Shown one piece after another: positions 8,785 to 17,714 of a stretch of DNA of 64,000 bases. The DNA comes from Kiritimatiellota bacterium B12222 (GTDB lineage Bacteria > Verrucomicrobiota > Kiritimatiellia > SS1-B-03-39 > UBA6053), in assembly GCA_029719485.1 (NCBI GenBank), contig CP120722.1, forward strand, positions 1,736,001 to 1,800,000, written 5' to 3'. Both the position numbers and the translations under genes were made by a program. The first letter of the stretch is position 1. The number at the start of each line of letters is the position of its first letter. The notes beneath the pieces were generated by a model, which saw nothing but the letters and a program-made list of their open reading frames with translations, made no database searches and was not told the origin of the DNA.

Positions 8785-10407
8785 ATGATGAACGAAAAAA
8801 AAGACGACGAATCCAAAGAGAAGCCGAAGAATCCTTTTGAAGAGATGCAACGTCAGTTGCAGGAGATGTTTGGCAATGCAAATATCAATGTGGTGCCGAC
8901 GGGTTTTGGCTTTCATCAGCCCGGGGAACCGGAAGACAAAGCGCCTGAGCCTCCTCCGCCGGTGGAAGAGAGTGACCCCTTGGATTTGATTCGTAAATTT
9001 TTCCTGAAACCGCGGGATATCAAGGATGATTTGGATCGCTTTGTGATTCGTCAGGACGAGGCCAAGCGGGCGATGGCGGTGGCGGTGTGTGATCATTATA
9101 ATCATGTGCGGCGTTGTTTGGAGAATCCCGAATTGGCGGAACGTCCCTATATGAAACAGAATGTGTTGCTCTTGGGCCCGACGGGAGTGGGGAAAACCTA
9201 TTTGCTGCGCACCTTGGCGCGGTTGATTGGGGTGCCGTTTGTGAAGGCGGATGCGACCAAATTTTCAGAAACGGGTTATGTAGGTCATGATGTGGAAGAC
9301 ATGGTGCGGGATTTGGTGCGCACGGCCGATAATGATGTGGAATTGGCTAAATATGGCATTATTTACATTGATGAAATCGATAAAATTGCGGCCAGTGGCG
9401 GGCAGGGCAAGGATGTGTCGGGCAAAGGGGTGCAGACCAATTTGCTGAAACTGATGGAGGAGACGGATGTCAATTTGGTGAGTCAAAGCGATATGATGGG
9501 GCAGATGCAGGCGATGATGGAGATGCAGCGTGGAGGTAAAGCTCCTACGCGCACCATGAGCACACGGCATATTCTGTTTATTGTCAGTGGTGCGTTCACG
9601 GGTATGAATGAAATCATTCGAAAACGCATGAAGACGAATGTGATTGGCTTTAGTTCGGTGGCGGGTACTGAGGAGTTGGATGAGGATCGCTTGTTGCATG
9701 CCGCGACCACACGTGATTTTGTGGACTATGGCTATGAGCCTGAGTTTATTGGACGTCTGCCGGTGCGGGTGGCGTTTGATTCTTTAAAGGCGCAAGATTT
9801 ATTGGCGATTTTGGAGCAGGCCGAAGATAATATTCTGTCGAAGTATATCGAAGATTTTAAGGGCTATGGCATTGAGTTGAAAGTAGATACCCAGGCTTTG
9901 GGGGAAATTGCTGAAAGGGCCGAAGCGGAGAAAACGGGTGCGCGGGGATTGATGACGGTATTGGAAGGGTTATTGCGTGAGTACAAATACGAATTGCCGT
10001 CTACGGCGGTGAAAGAGTTGGTGTTGACGCCCAACATGGTCAAAAATCCGGCAGCGGATCTTCAGGCTTTACTGGCGGACAATGAGCATGCGCAACGGGA
10101 TATCCATCTGCAGGAAATTGAGGCCTTTGTGCTTCGCTTTGAGGAGCAGCATGGTCTCAAATTAAAGTTTCATAAAAAGGCGGCGGAAGCGGTGGCCAAA
10201 GAGGCTGAAAAAAGTGGACGTACGGTACACACGGTTTGTGAGCGTTTATTTAAAGACTATCCCTACGGATTGAAGTTGTTGCAAAATCAGACGGGCAAAA
10301 AAGTCTTTTCGATTACGCCCGCGATGGTGAAAAATCCGGATAAAGCCTTGTCGGAACTGATTATGAAGCAGTATCAGGCGGGAGAAGATGCTTCCCAAGA
10401 CGCGTAA
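8785..10407 (+). CDS. ClpX-like AAA+ ATPase without zinc domain, with duplicated C-terminal domain
   Basis: A 540-residue unfoldase-like protein. The AAA+ core shows Walker A GPTGVGKT (131-138), pore loop YVG (165-167), Walker B IIYIDEIDK (192-200) and GAFTGMNEIIRKR. The first ~60 residues are a charged, proline-rich leader in place of the ClpX Cys4 zinc domain. The C-terminal small domain occurs twice: the two copies end in VLTPNMVKNPAADL and SITPAMVKNPDKAL. I find no IGF-type ClpP loop with confidence. Start chosen at 8785 because AAGG precedes it. It overlaps the DUF192 gene. It probably remodels proteins, but pairing with ClpP is not assured. Confidence 0.8.
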   Translation: MMNEKKDDESKEKPKNPFEEMQRQLQEMFGNANINVVPTGFGFHQPGEPEDKAPEPPPPVEESDPLDLIRKFFLKPRDIKDDLDRFVIRQDEAKRAMAVAVCDHYNHVRRCLENPELAERPYMKQNVLLLGPTGVGKTYLLRTLARLIGVPFVKADATKFSETGYVGHDVEDMVRDLVRTADNDVELAKYGIIYIDEIDKIAASGGQGKDVSGKGVQTNLLKLMEETDVNLVSQSDMMGQMQAMMEMQRGGKAPTRTMSTRHILFIVSGAFTGMNEIIRKRMKTNVIGFSSVAGTEELDEDRLLHAATTRDFVDYGYEPEFIGRLPVRVAFDSLKAQDLLAILEQAEDNILSKYIEDFKGYGIELKVDTQALGEIAERAEAEKTGARGLMTVLEGLLREYKYELPSTAVKELVLTPNMVKNPAADLQALLADNEHAQRDIHLQEIEAFVLRFEEQHGLKLKFHKKAAEAVAKEAEKSGRTVHTVCERLFKDYPYGLKLLQNQTGKKVFSITPAMVKNPDKALSELIMKQYQAGEDASQDA

Positions 10408-10753
10408 GGGCTGTTGGCAGTTGGGATGTGCAGGGCAGATCTTGCTGCCCCGGATACGGGTAGCGGATTCGTTTGCTCTGCGTGGAGTAGGTCTGATGGG
10501 GAGGCGGCGGATGCCGGAAGCGTATGGGGCTGGCTTGTTTTTTCCGAAATGTCGCAGTTTACATGGCTGTTTTATGCGGTTTGACTTGGAGGTGTGGTTT
10601 CTAGATGCTGCGGGGCAGCCGGTGGGGGAGCCTCAACTTTTGAAACCGTGGCGTGTGGTGGTAGGGCCGAGGCAAGCCGTGCATTGTATGGAAGTGCTGC
10701 CGGGCTTGGTGATGAGGGGAGAGGGCGAATTCGTATGGAGTGCTGAAGGTTAG
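10388..10753 (+). CDS. DUF192 family protein
   Basis: A 121-residue protein overlapping the end of the ClpX-like gene by 20 bases. The order GLMGRRRMPEAYGAGLFF, then FDLEVWFLDAAGQPV, then PWRVVVGPRQAVHCMEVLPG follows the DUF192 pattern, including the conserved arrangement of a small beta-barrel. The biochemical role of DUF192 is unknown. No signal peptide is visible, unlike many family members that are secreted. Overlap suggests co-translation with the ATPase. Confidence 0.6.
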   Translation: MLPKTRKGCWQLGCAGQILLPRIRVADSFALRGVGLMGRRRMPEAYGAGLFFPKCRSLHGCFMRFDLEVWFLDAAGQPVGEPQLLKPWRVVVGPRQAVHCMEVLPGLVMRGEGEFVWSAEG

Positions 10754-10843
10754 TTTTCGCTACACGAAATTTAGCTCTCCCAACATTTGAGGGTAAGGAA
10801 CCCTTGACCGAGGGCTTGGCTTTGATTAGTGAGAATGCTTCAA

Positions 10844-10887
10844 AAGGGGTCGGACCGACTTGCGTTTCGACCCTTCTATTTTTATTT
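10844..10887 (+). terminator. Terminator-like hairpin before purA
   Basis: Arms AAGGGGTCG (10844-10852) and CGACCCTT (10868-10875) are followed by a U-rich run (ctatttttattt). It would end transcription from the ClpX-DUF192 genes; since purA starts only 24 bases later, it could instead be an attenuator in the purA leader. Confidence 0.5.
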
Positions 10888-10910
10888 GCAGGTAAAAGGA
10901 CGCAAAAGCG

Positions 10911-12212
10911 ATGACAACCAGAGTTTTAATTGGCGGACAGTGGGGCGATGAAGGGAAAGGTAAAATTGTAGATGTATTGACTGAAAAAGCCAATTGGATT
11001 GCGCGTTTTCAGGGCGGTAATAATGCAGGACACACTGTTAAGGTGGGTGACCAGAAGTTCGTTTTACATTTGATTCCTAGCGGCATTTTGCGTGAAGGCA
11101 AAACCTGTATCTTAGGCAATGGCTGTGTAATTGACCCTGCGGGTTTCCTTGAGGAATTGGCAGAAGTTCATGCTGGTGGCATTGATACCACGAATCGTTT
11201 ATGGATTTCCGACCGTGCGCAATTGGCTTTACCTTATCACAAAGCCTTGGATGGTGCCCGTGAAGCGCGTAAGAACAATGAAGCGGTGAAAATTGGTACC
11301 ACCAAACGTGGGATTGGTCCCGCGTATATGGACAAGATGCAACGGACGGGTCTGCGGGCTGGCGATATTTTGGAAGCGGATTTCGAAGAGCGTTTGCGTC
11401 AAAATCTGATCGAACACAACCAATTGTTGTCCATGCATGGTCAACCAGAATTGGATGTCGAGCTTGTGGTTCCCGAAGTGTTGGCGGCCACGGAACAGAT
11501 GAAGCCGATGATTGCAGACACCACGGTGACCTTGAATGCTGCGGTATCTAAAGGCGAGTCGGTCTTATTTGAAGGTGCGCAGGGCACCATGTTGGATATT
11601 GACCATGGTAGTTATCCTTATGTGACCTCCAGCAATACCACTTCGGGTGGGGCTGCGACGGGAACGGGTGTTCCGCCTCATAAAATCGAAGATGTGATCG
11701 GGGTGGTGAAAGCGTACACCACCCGGGTGGGTGAAGGTCCTTTTCCCACTGAACTTTTTGATGATCTCGGTGCGGAAATCGCGCGGGTAGGGGATGAATT
11801 TGGGGCGACCACCGGTCGTGCGCGTCGTTGCGGATGGTTTGACGGGGTAGTGGCACGGTACGCGGTCATGGTGAATGGCATTAATTGGTGGGCCATCACA
11901 AAATTGGATGTGATGGACGGTTTTGAAACCCTCAAAATTTGTGTGGCCTATGATTTGAATGGTGAGCGCATTGAACATTTGCCTGCAAACATTCGTACCT
12001 TTGCGGCCTGCAAACCGATTTATGAAGAAATGCCGGGTTGGAATTGCCCCACCACGCATATTCGCACGTGGGATGCGCTTCCTGAAAACTGTAAAGCGTA
12101 TATCAAGCGTTTGGAAGAGTTGACGGGGGCACCTGCTGGTTTTGTGTCGGTAGGTCCTAAACGTGATGAAACCATTTTGACCCCATCGGCTCCTGCCGAT
12201 CTTCGAGGCTAA
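10911..12212 (+). CDS. purA: Adenylosuccinate synthetase
   Basis: A 433-residue enzyme joining IMP and aspartate with GTP hydrolysis to form adenylosuccinate, the first committed step to AMP. The GTP-binding N-terminus GGQWGDEGKGK (8-18) with the catalytic aspartate, NNAGHTV with the catalytic histidine, and the downstream TTKRGIGPAY and GATTGRARRCGW motifs are all present. Length is standard. AAAAGGA precedes the start. Cytoplasmic; transcribed toward uppS with an 10-base gap, but purine synthesis and lipid-carrier genes here may simply share transcription. Confidence 0.97.
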   Translation: MTTRVLIGGQWGDEGKGKIVDVLTEKANWIARFQGGNNAGHTVKVGDQKFVLHLIPSGILREGKTCILGNGCVIDPAGFLEELAEVHAGGIDTTNRLWISDRAQLALPYHKALDGAREARKNNEAVKIGTTKRGIGPAYMDKMQRTGLRAGDILEADFEERLRQNLIEHNQLLSMHGQPELDVELVVPEVLAATEQMKPMIADTTVTLNAAVSKGESVLFEGAQGTMLDIDHGSYPYVTSSNTTSGGAATGTGVPPHKIEDVIGVVKAYTTRVGEGPFPTELFDDLGAEIARVGDEFGATTGRARRCGWFDGVVARYAVMVNGINWWAITKLDVMDGFETLKICVAYDLNGERIEHLPANIRTFAACKPIYEEMPGWNCPTTHIRTWDALPENCKAYIKRLEELTGAPAGFVSVGPKRDETILTPSAPADLRG

Positions 12213-12222
12213 TCACGAGAGC

Positions 12223-12945
12223 ATGAGCGCGCAATCCGCCAGCATACCGCGACATATTGCGGTGATTATGGATGGAAATGGTCGTTGGGCCAAGCAACGC
12301 GGTTTGCCACGGATCAAAGGGCATGAAGCCGGCGCTGAGTCGGTCAAAGTGTTGATGAAGTCTGCCCGGGAAGCGGGGGTCGAAATTGTGACCCTCTATG
12401 CGTTTAGTGTGGAGAATTGGACTCGTCCACAGGATGAAGTCAGCGGATTGATGAACTTGTTGCCACGCATGTTGAGCAAACATGAGAAGATTTTGCATCA
12501 AAACGAAACGCGCCTGCGGGCGATTGGTCGTTTGGATCAGTTACCTCCCAAAACCCGCAAGGAATTGGATCGGGTGATGGCGGCCACCGAACATTACACG
12601 ACACGTCAGTTGGTATTGGCGTTGAGTTACGGGGGACGGGCTGAAATAACGGATGCGATGAAATCCATCGCCGAAAAAGTGAAATCGGGCGAGTTGTCTC
12701 CGGAGGACATTGAAGATCAGACCATTTCTGACCATTTATACGCTGCAGATTTGCCAGATCCGGATTTGATGATTCGGACCAGTGGTGAACATCGTCTGAG
12801 TAATTTTCTGTTATGGCAACTGTCCTATGCCGAGTTTTATTTTGCGCCTGAGTTTTGGCCTGATTTTCGTGAGGAGGCTTTTGGCAAAGCACTGACGGAA
12901 TATGGGCGGCGTCAACGTCGTTTTGGAGGAGTGAACGCATGTTAA
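12223..12945 (+). CDS. uppS: Undecaprenyl diphosphate synthase (cis-prenyltransferase)
   Basis: A 240-residue enzyme that adds isopentenyl units in cis to farnesyl diphosphate to give the C55 carrier for peptidoglycan and surface glycans. The active-site signature IMDGNGRWAKQRG (Asp17) is at the N-terminus, and the conserved DLMIRTSGEHRLSNFLLWQ and SYAEFYF blocks lie near the C-terminus. It overlaps cdsA by 7 bases, the common uppS-cdsA order. Confidence 0.96.
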   Translation: MSAQSASIPRHIAVIMDGNGRWAKQRGLPRIKGHEAGAESVKVLMKSAREAGVEIVTLYAFSVENWTRPQDEVSGLMNLLPRMLSKHEKILHQNETRLRAIGRLDQLPPKTRKELDRVMAATEHYTTRQLVLALSYGGRAEITDAMKSIAEKVKSGELSPEDIEDQTISDHLYAADLPDPDLMIRTSGEHRLSNFLLWQLSYAEFYFAPEFWPDFREEAFGKALTEYGRRQRRFGGVNAC

Positions 12946-13787
12946 AGTATCGGGTGCTTACGGGTGCAGGATTTTTATCATTGGTCGCAGGGCTGTATAT
13001 CTGGGGACCCACTTCCTTGGTGGCCTTGGTGCTGTTAGGCGTTACGGTGCTGGCGGTTTTGGAAATGGTGCAGATGATGACGACGGCGGGATATCCCGCA
13101 TTGAAGTGGACATCCCTGGCTGCGGTGTTGCTGTGGATTGCCGGGGTTTATTTTGCAGGGTCTGGCTGTCGGGTGATGGACAGTGTGCCACAATTCATGC
13201 CGGTGATTGTGGTATGGGCGGTGACCTTGGGTTGTCTGTTTCGAAAAGATCAGTCGCAAAGTTTAGCTAAATTGACCGGAAGCTTTTTGACCATTGTCTA
13301 TGTGGCAGGGTTGATTCAGTTTATGTTTATGTTGTTAAACTCGGGTCAGGGCGATCAAGATGGACGCAGCTTGTTGCTGTATGGGATTTTGGTGATCAAA
13401 TTTACAGACATGGGGGCATATTTTGTGGGGTCGGCGATGGGAAAACATAAAATGATTCCGACCATTAGTCCGGCAAAGACCTGGGAAGGCGTGGTAGGTG
13501 GTGTAGTGGTGGCCACTTGTGTGAGTTCATTGTTGATGTTCCTGTATGGCTATCAGATGAGCGGTATTTCGTTTAGTGCCTTGGATGGGCTGGTGCTGGG
13601 CGTGAGTTTGGCGGTGATGGGGGTGGTGGGTGATTTGGTGGAATCGATGTTGAAACGGGCTGCTGGCGTGAAAGATAGTGGTAGTTGGTTGAAGGGTATG
13701 GGCGGTATTTTAGATGTGTTGGATAGTCTCATTTTTGCATTGCCGGTTCTGTATATTTACATTCATTGGGGTCTAAACGGCTTATGA
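12939..13787 (+). CDS. cdsA: Phosphatidate cytidylyltransferase
   Basis: A 282-residue polytopic membrane enzyme converting phosphatidic acid and CTP to CDP-diacylglycerol. The C-terminal signature is recognisable (SMLKRAAGVKDSG, then GMGGILDVLDSLIFALP), although the usual GHGG histidine reads GMGG here. About seven hydrophobic segments are visible. It overlaps uppS at its start and mazG at its end (ATGA). Confidence 0.92.
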   Translation: MLKYRVLTGAGFLSLVAGLYIWGPTSLVALVLLGVTVLAVLEMVQMMTTAGYPALKWTSLAAVLLWIAGVYFAGSGCRVMDSVPQFMPVIVVWAVTLGCLFRKDQSQSLAKLTGSFLTIVYVAGLIQFMFMLLNSGQGDQDGRSLLLYGILVIKFTDMGAYFVGSAMGKHKMIPTISPAKTWEGVVGGVVVATCVSSLLMFLYGYQMSGISFSALDGLVLGVSLAVMGVVGDLVESMLKRAAGVKDSGSWLKGMGGILDVLDSLIFALPVLYIYIHWGLNGL

Positions 13788-14560
13788 GCGAGATAGAGCG
13801 TCTGAGGGACATCATGCGTAAGTTGCGGTCTCCGGAAGGCTGTCCGTGGGATCGGGAGCAGACGGTTGAGAGCTTGAAGCCCTATGCGGTGGAGGAAGTG
13901 TACGAAGTGATTGACGCCATTGACCGTGGGGATATGGAGGATCACTGTGAGGAGTTGGGGGATTTGTTGTTGCAGGTGGTTTTTCAGGCGCAACTGAGGG
14001 ATGAAGAGGGGATTTTTAATTTTGATGATGTCGCAAAATCGATTAGTGACAAGCTGGTTCGTCGTCATCCGCACGTGTTTGGGGATGTGGATGTAGAAAA
14101 TTCGGCCGAGGTATTGGTCAATTGGAATGCGATTAAAGAAACAGAAAAAGCACATAAAAAAGTCGCGGATTCTGTGTTGGATAAAGTCCCCAAACATTTA
14201 CCGGCCTTGCTGAAGGCGCATGATTTACAAAAGCAGGCCGCAAAAGTCGGATTTGATTGGCCGGATGTGAATCAGGTACTCGAAAAGGTAGAAGAGGAGC
14301 TGGATGAGCTTCGGGAGGCGTTGGCCTCAGGGAATATGGCGCATGCGCAAGAGGAGCTGGGAGATTTATTATTTGCATTGGCGAATGTGGGTCGTCATGT
14401 GGATGGCAATGCCGAACAACTGTTGCAAGAGGGGAATGCCAAGTTTCAACGACGTTTCCGAGCGGTAGAAGCGCAGGTGAAAGCCCAGGGACAAGAAATG
14501 TCGGATCTCAGTTTACAAGAGCTCGATCGGATCTGGGATCTGGTCAAGAGTGCTGAGTAA
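13784..14560 (+). CDS. mazG: Nucleoside triphosphate pyrophosphohydrolase
   Basis: A 258-residue all-alpha NTP pyrophosphatase with two MazG domains, cleaning abnormal NTPs. The first domain has RSPEGCPWDREQT, EEVYEVIDAID and EELGDLLLQVVF; the second has the matching EELDELREAL and EELGDLLFAL. ATG 13784 overlaps the cdsA stop; an upstream alternative start at 13766 would sit inside cdsA. Cytoplasmic. Confidence 0.93.
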   Translation: MSEIERLRDIMRKLRSPEGCPWDREQTVESLKPYAVEEVYEVIDAIDRGDMEDHCEELGDLLLQVVFQAQLRDEEGIFNFDDVAKSISDKLVRRHPHVFGDVDVENSAEVLVNWNAIKETEKAHKKVADSVLDKVPKHLPALLKAHDLQKQAAKVGFDWPDVNQVLEKVEEELDELREALASGNMAHAQEELGDLLFALANVGRHVDGNAEQLLQEGNAKFQRRFRAVEAQVKAQGQEMSDLSLQELDRIWDLVKSAE

Positions 14561-14824
14561 GTGGCGCTTTTGAGCTACGTCAGGGCATACGAAAGACCCT
14601 TTTCCTCTCCCGCCCCGTTTCCGTCGCCCCCCCCACACACACTGTAGCTCCTAGGGTATTGGCAAGGGTCGATACGGGTTTAGGGCAAAGGATTGAGTTG
14701 AAAATGCTCCTGAGGACATGTGGAAAGTGAAAACGACTTCTTTCAAAGAAATGGTGAGCGAATGAAGGGGCTTGCGTTCAAATGATCATTTGACCCCGTC
14801 CCAAATAGTACGTATGTTGATGAC

Positions 14825-15871
14825 ATGAGAGTTCTCCTGTATTGCTTAAGTATGTTGATGATCAGTCCTGTGCTGTTTTCTGCGGGAAAAGATGCGCCTG
14901 TTAAAAGACGCCCTCGTATTCGTGTGTATGATCAAGAGGCGGCAATTGTGCCGGTGGCGACACCTGAAATCATACAGAAGGCCGAAACAGAAGATTTGGA
15001 GCGACAGATAAAGAAGGATATCTCGGCGCCAACGGGGTTTCAGAACCCCATTGACGGCCTTTCTTTTATTTCTCCACTGAGTAACACCTGGTCGAGCCCT
15101 GTGGCGGAAGAGGAAGAAGATGAAGATGAGGGATGGGTCACGCCTGAAGATTTTCTCTTGAAAGAGGATTTACTGCAAAAAGATCCAGAATTGGATGTTG
15201 AAGACGCTGCTGAGGATAATGGTGAAATGGAGATTACGGATTGGAAAGCGTTACAAAAAACGATGATTGAGGAAGCGTTGAAGAAGGAGGCTCCTGAGTT
15301 GAGTGATGAGGAAATGGAGGAGCTGTTTGCGCAGGATGAGGTCTCCGAAGAAGAGGCCACGTCTCAACGGGAATTGGGGATGGAGGTTCAGGAGTTGGCA
15401 CCGGTGCAAGATCTGCAATCGTCATCTCCGCTTGAGGGAAGATTAGGAGGATTAGATTCCAATGCGACGGCAGGGCAATTTGTGCCGATTCTGCAGTCGG
15501 GTAGTTTAGAGCGGGTCGAACGAGCACCGCGCATGGAATTGACGGGATCCCGCAATTTATTGAACGGCATTCGTGACAAATGGTCGTCGAATACGGATAC
15601 GGGATCTATCGGTTCTGCGGCGACTTTTGATCGTCCGGAATTGCCGACGGAAAGTTTAATGCCTCGGAGTTCCTCTGGATTGAGTTCGGGTTCACTGCTG
15701 TCGAATCCTGCAGTAAGTGTGGCCCCTTCGTCTGGGATGCCTGCCTCGTTACCGTCTTTGCAGAGTCAACCCGTGCTATCGGCCCCAAGGCCTGCTCCGG
15801 TTGAATCGAGTGCGATGCCTGCGAAGGAGTATCGGGTGCGTTCACGGATTGGTGTTGCTCCCGGCTTTTGA
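14825..15871 (+). CDS. Secreted acidic low-complexity protein, unknown
   Basis: I do not recognise this 348-residue protein. It begins with a signal-peptide-like stretch (about 1-19, cut near SAG). Residues ~93-185 are very acidic (runs of Glu and Asp around EEEDEDEGW), and the C-terminal third is rich in Ser and Pro. No catalytic motif is seen. Its stop is three bases before the glycosyltransferase start, so it heads that small cluster. An envelope or periplasmic scaffold role is possible but unsupported. Confidence 0.55.
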   Translation: MRVLLYCLSMLMISPVLFSAGKDAPVKRRPRIRVYDQEAAIVPVATPEIIQKAETEDLERQIKKDISAPTGFQNPIDGLSFISPLSNTWSSPVAEEEEDEDEGWVTPEDFLLKEDLLQKDPELDVEDAAEDNGEMEITDWKALQKTMIEEALKKEAPELSDEEMEELFAQDEVSEEEATSQRELGMEVQELAPVQDLQSSSPLEGRLGGLDSNATAGQFVPILQSGSLERVERAPRMELTGSRNLLNGIRDKWSSNTDTGSIGSAATFDRPELPTESLMPRSSSGLSSGSLLSNPAVSVAPSSGMPASLPSLQSQPVLSAPRPAPVESSAMPAKEYRVRSRIGVAPGF

Positions 15872-15873
15872 TC

Positions 15874-16995
15874 ATGCGCATTAGTCATGTGATCGCCTCT
15901 CTCGATCCCGAGATGGGGGGACTTCCTAAAACGACAGTGGCTCAAGCGGCGTCTCAAAGTGTGCTGGGGCATGAGGTGCAGATTGTCTATTTTGACCATG
16001 AGGGAGGCGACGAGGCGTTGCGATCTGCTTTTGGACACTTCCCTGGATATGACGAGATTGTTTTTTGTAGTTTGAAAGGACGGGGGTATCAAAAAGTTTT
16101 AGGCTCTGGCGTGACCCAAGCGCTTGAGGATTTCGGCCCCGATCTTTTGCATACGCATGGATTATGGGAACCGATGCTTGCCTATGCGCAAAGGTATGGC
16201 TTGAAGAAAAAGGTGCCCTATGTGGTATTTCCGCAATCGATGTTGCATCCTTGGCAATCCCGGAAGTATCCCTGTTTGAAAGGGTTGTTGAAGTATGGAT
16301 TGGGCTGGAAAAAACGTTGGCAAAAAGCGGCCTTTATTCAGGTGTTGAGTGAGCAGGAGGCGATGCATTGGCATCAGGCGGGGATTCCGCAAACCCGGTT
16401 GATTCCCAATGGAATTTTTCCGACGGAAGATTTAGGTGGTGGAGGGGCGTTGCCCTGGGGGGAGGGGGATTTTTTATTATCCTTGGCCCGTTTGCATCCT
16501 CAGAAATCTCCGGATTTATTGCTGAAATCTTTTGCCAAAGTGTTGCCGTTGCATCCTGAGGTCACCTTGGTTTTTGCAGGACCGGACTATGGCATGGAAG
16601 AGGACTTGCGTGCGTTGGCGTCACAACTCGGATGTGCAGAATCGGTTTATTTTGCTGGATCATTGCACGCTAAAGAAAAGTGGAGAGCCTTGCATGCCTG
16701 TAAAGGCTTTGTGTTGCCGAGTCAGGCCGAGGGGTTTAGTTTGGCTTTGTTGGAGGCCGCGTTGGCGGGGGCTGAAATTGTGATGAGTAAAGGGTGTTAT
16801 TTTGATGCTTTGGCGGAGGCGGGTGGCGCAAGGATTGCGGCGTTGACGCCTGAGGAGTTGGCCGAGGCTTTGAGGATGGTGTTGTCTCATCCGGGGGCTA
16901 TGGGGCCGCAGGCACGCGAATTTGTACTTCAGGGCTACACGTGGGAGCGTATCGCCGAGCAGTTGATTGCGGCGTACAGGGAGGTGGGTGCATGA
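15874..16995 (+). CDS. Glycosyltransferase family 4
   Basis: A 373-residue GT-B retaining glycosyltransferase. Visible are the N-terminal ISHVIASLDPEMGGLP loop, DLLHTHGLWEP, LIPNGIF, the LLSLARLHPQKSPDLLL motif and the C-terminal nucleotide-sugar site LPSQAEGFSLALLEAALAG (E...E pattern). Expected to add a sugar to a surface glycan at the cytoplasmic face. ATG 15874 lies just past the previous stop; its own stop overlaps the FkbM gene (ATGA). Donor and acceptor unknown. Confidence 0.88.
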   Translation: MRISHVIASLDPEMGGLPKTTVAQAASQSVLGHEVQIVYFDHEGGDEALRSAFGHFPGYDEIVFCSLKGRGYQKVLGSGVTQALEDFGPDLLHTHGLWEPMLAYAQRYGLKKKVPYVVFPQSMLHPWQSRKYPCLKGLLKYGLGWKKRWQKAAFIQVLSEQEAMHWHQAGIPQTRLIPNGIFPTEDLGGGGALPWGEGDFLLSLARLHPQKSPDLLLKSFAKVLPLHPEVTLVFAGPDYGMEEDLRALASQLGCAESVYFAGSLHAKEKWRALHACKGFVLPSQAEGFSLALLEAALAGAEIVMSKGCYFDALAEAGGARIAALTPEELAEALRMVLSHPGAMGPQAREFVLQGYTWERIAEQLIAAYREVGA

Positions 16996-17714
16996 AGGTG
17001 CTGTGGCGGAAATTGAGGTGGGCGTGGATTTGGGCGGTTCAGATTTTAATGCGTTATGATCAAGTGACGGATCTTAAGATTGCAAAAATAAAGACCGTCC
17101 GGGTAGGGAAGTGGGGGGGTGGTGCGTGGAGAATTCCAAAAACGCGTTTGCATAAAGGATTGAGAGTCGTCTCGGTGGGGGTAGGTGAAGAAAGTTCGTT
17201 TGATGAACAGTTGCTGGGGAAGTGGGACGCAGAGGTGTTTGCCTTTGACCCCACGCCCAAAGCGGCGGTGCATGCGGCATCTCTGATGGAGCGTTTTCCT
17301 TTGTTTTATTTTGAGCCTTTGGGATTATGGGATCAGGATGGGGAGCAGTTATTTTATGCGCCGCCGGACCCAACGCATGTGTCTCATTCCTTGGTGGGAT
17401 TGCGGGGAGAGACCCCATCGTTTACCGCTCAATGTCTGAGCTGGGAAAGTTTATTGACGCGATGTGGAGGGGCGCTGCCTGATGTTTTGAAAATGGATAT
17501 TGAGGGTGCGGAGTATGCGGTGGTGAAGAATATTCTCTCCAGCGGACGATTTCCTTCGGTGATTTGTTTAGAATTTGATGAAACCCATTCGCCGATGGAT
17601 GCGGGATGGCGGGAGCGCATACGGGGTTGTGCCCGGGAGTTGGTGGATGCGGGGTATCAGTTGGTGGGGGTTTTTCCTAAGGGAAATTATACGTTTATGC
17701 AGGAGATGGGCTGA
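16992..17714 (+). CDS. FkbM family SAM-dependent methyltransferase
   Basis: A 240-residue protein with the FkbM pattern: VVSVGVGEESSFDEQLL for the SAM loop, AEVFAFDPTPKA for the acidic loop, and LPDVLKMDIEGAEYAVVKNI, the family hallmark. Such enzymes O-methylate sugars or similar acceptors. Its start overlaps the GT4 stop and its stop overlaps the next gene, so glycan methylation in this cluster is a fair inference. I chose ATG 16992 over the longer in-frame start at 16941, which lies inside the GT4 gene. Confidence 0.85.
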   Translation: MKVLWRKLRWAWIWAVQILMRYDQVTDLKIAKIKTVRVGKWGGGAWRIPKTRLHKGLRVVSVGVGEESSFDEQLLGKWDAEVFAFDPTPKAAVHAASLMERFPLFYFEPLGLWDQDGEQLFYAPPDPTHVSHSLVGLRGETPSFTAQCLSWESLLTRCGGALPDVLKMDIEGAEYAVVKNILSSGRFPSVICLEFDETHSPMDAGWRERIRGCARELVDAGYQLVGVFPKGNYTFMQEMG

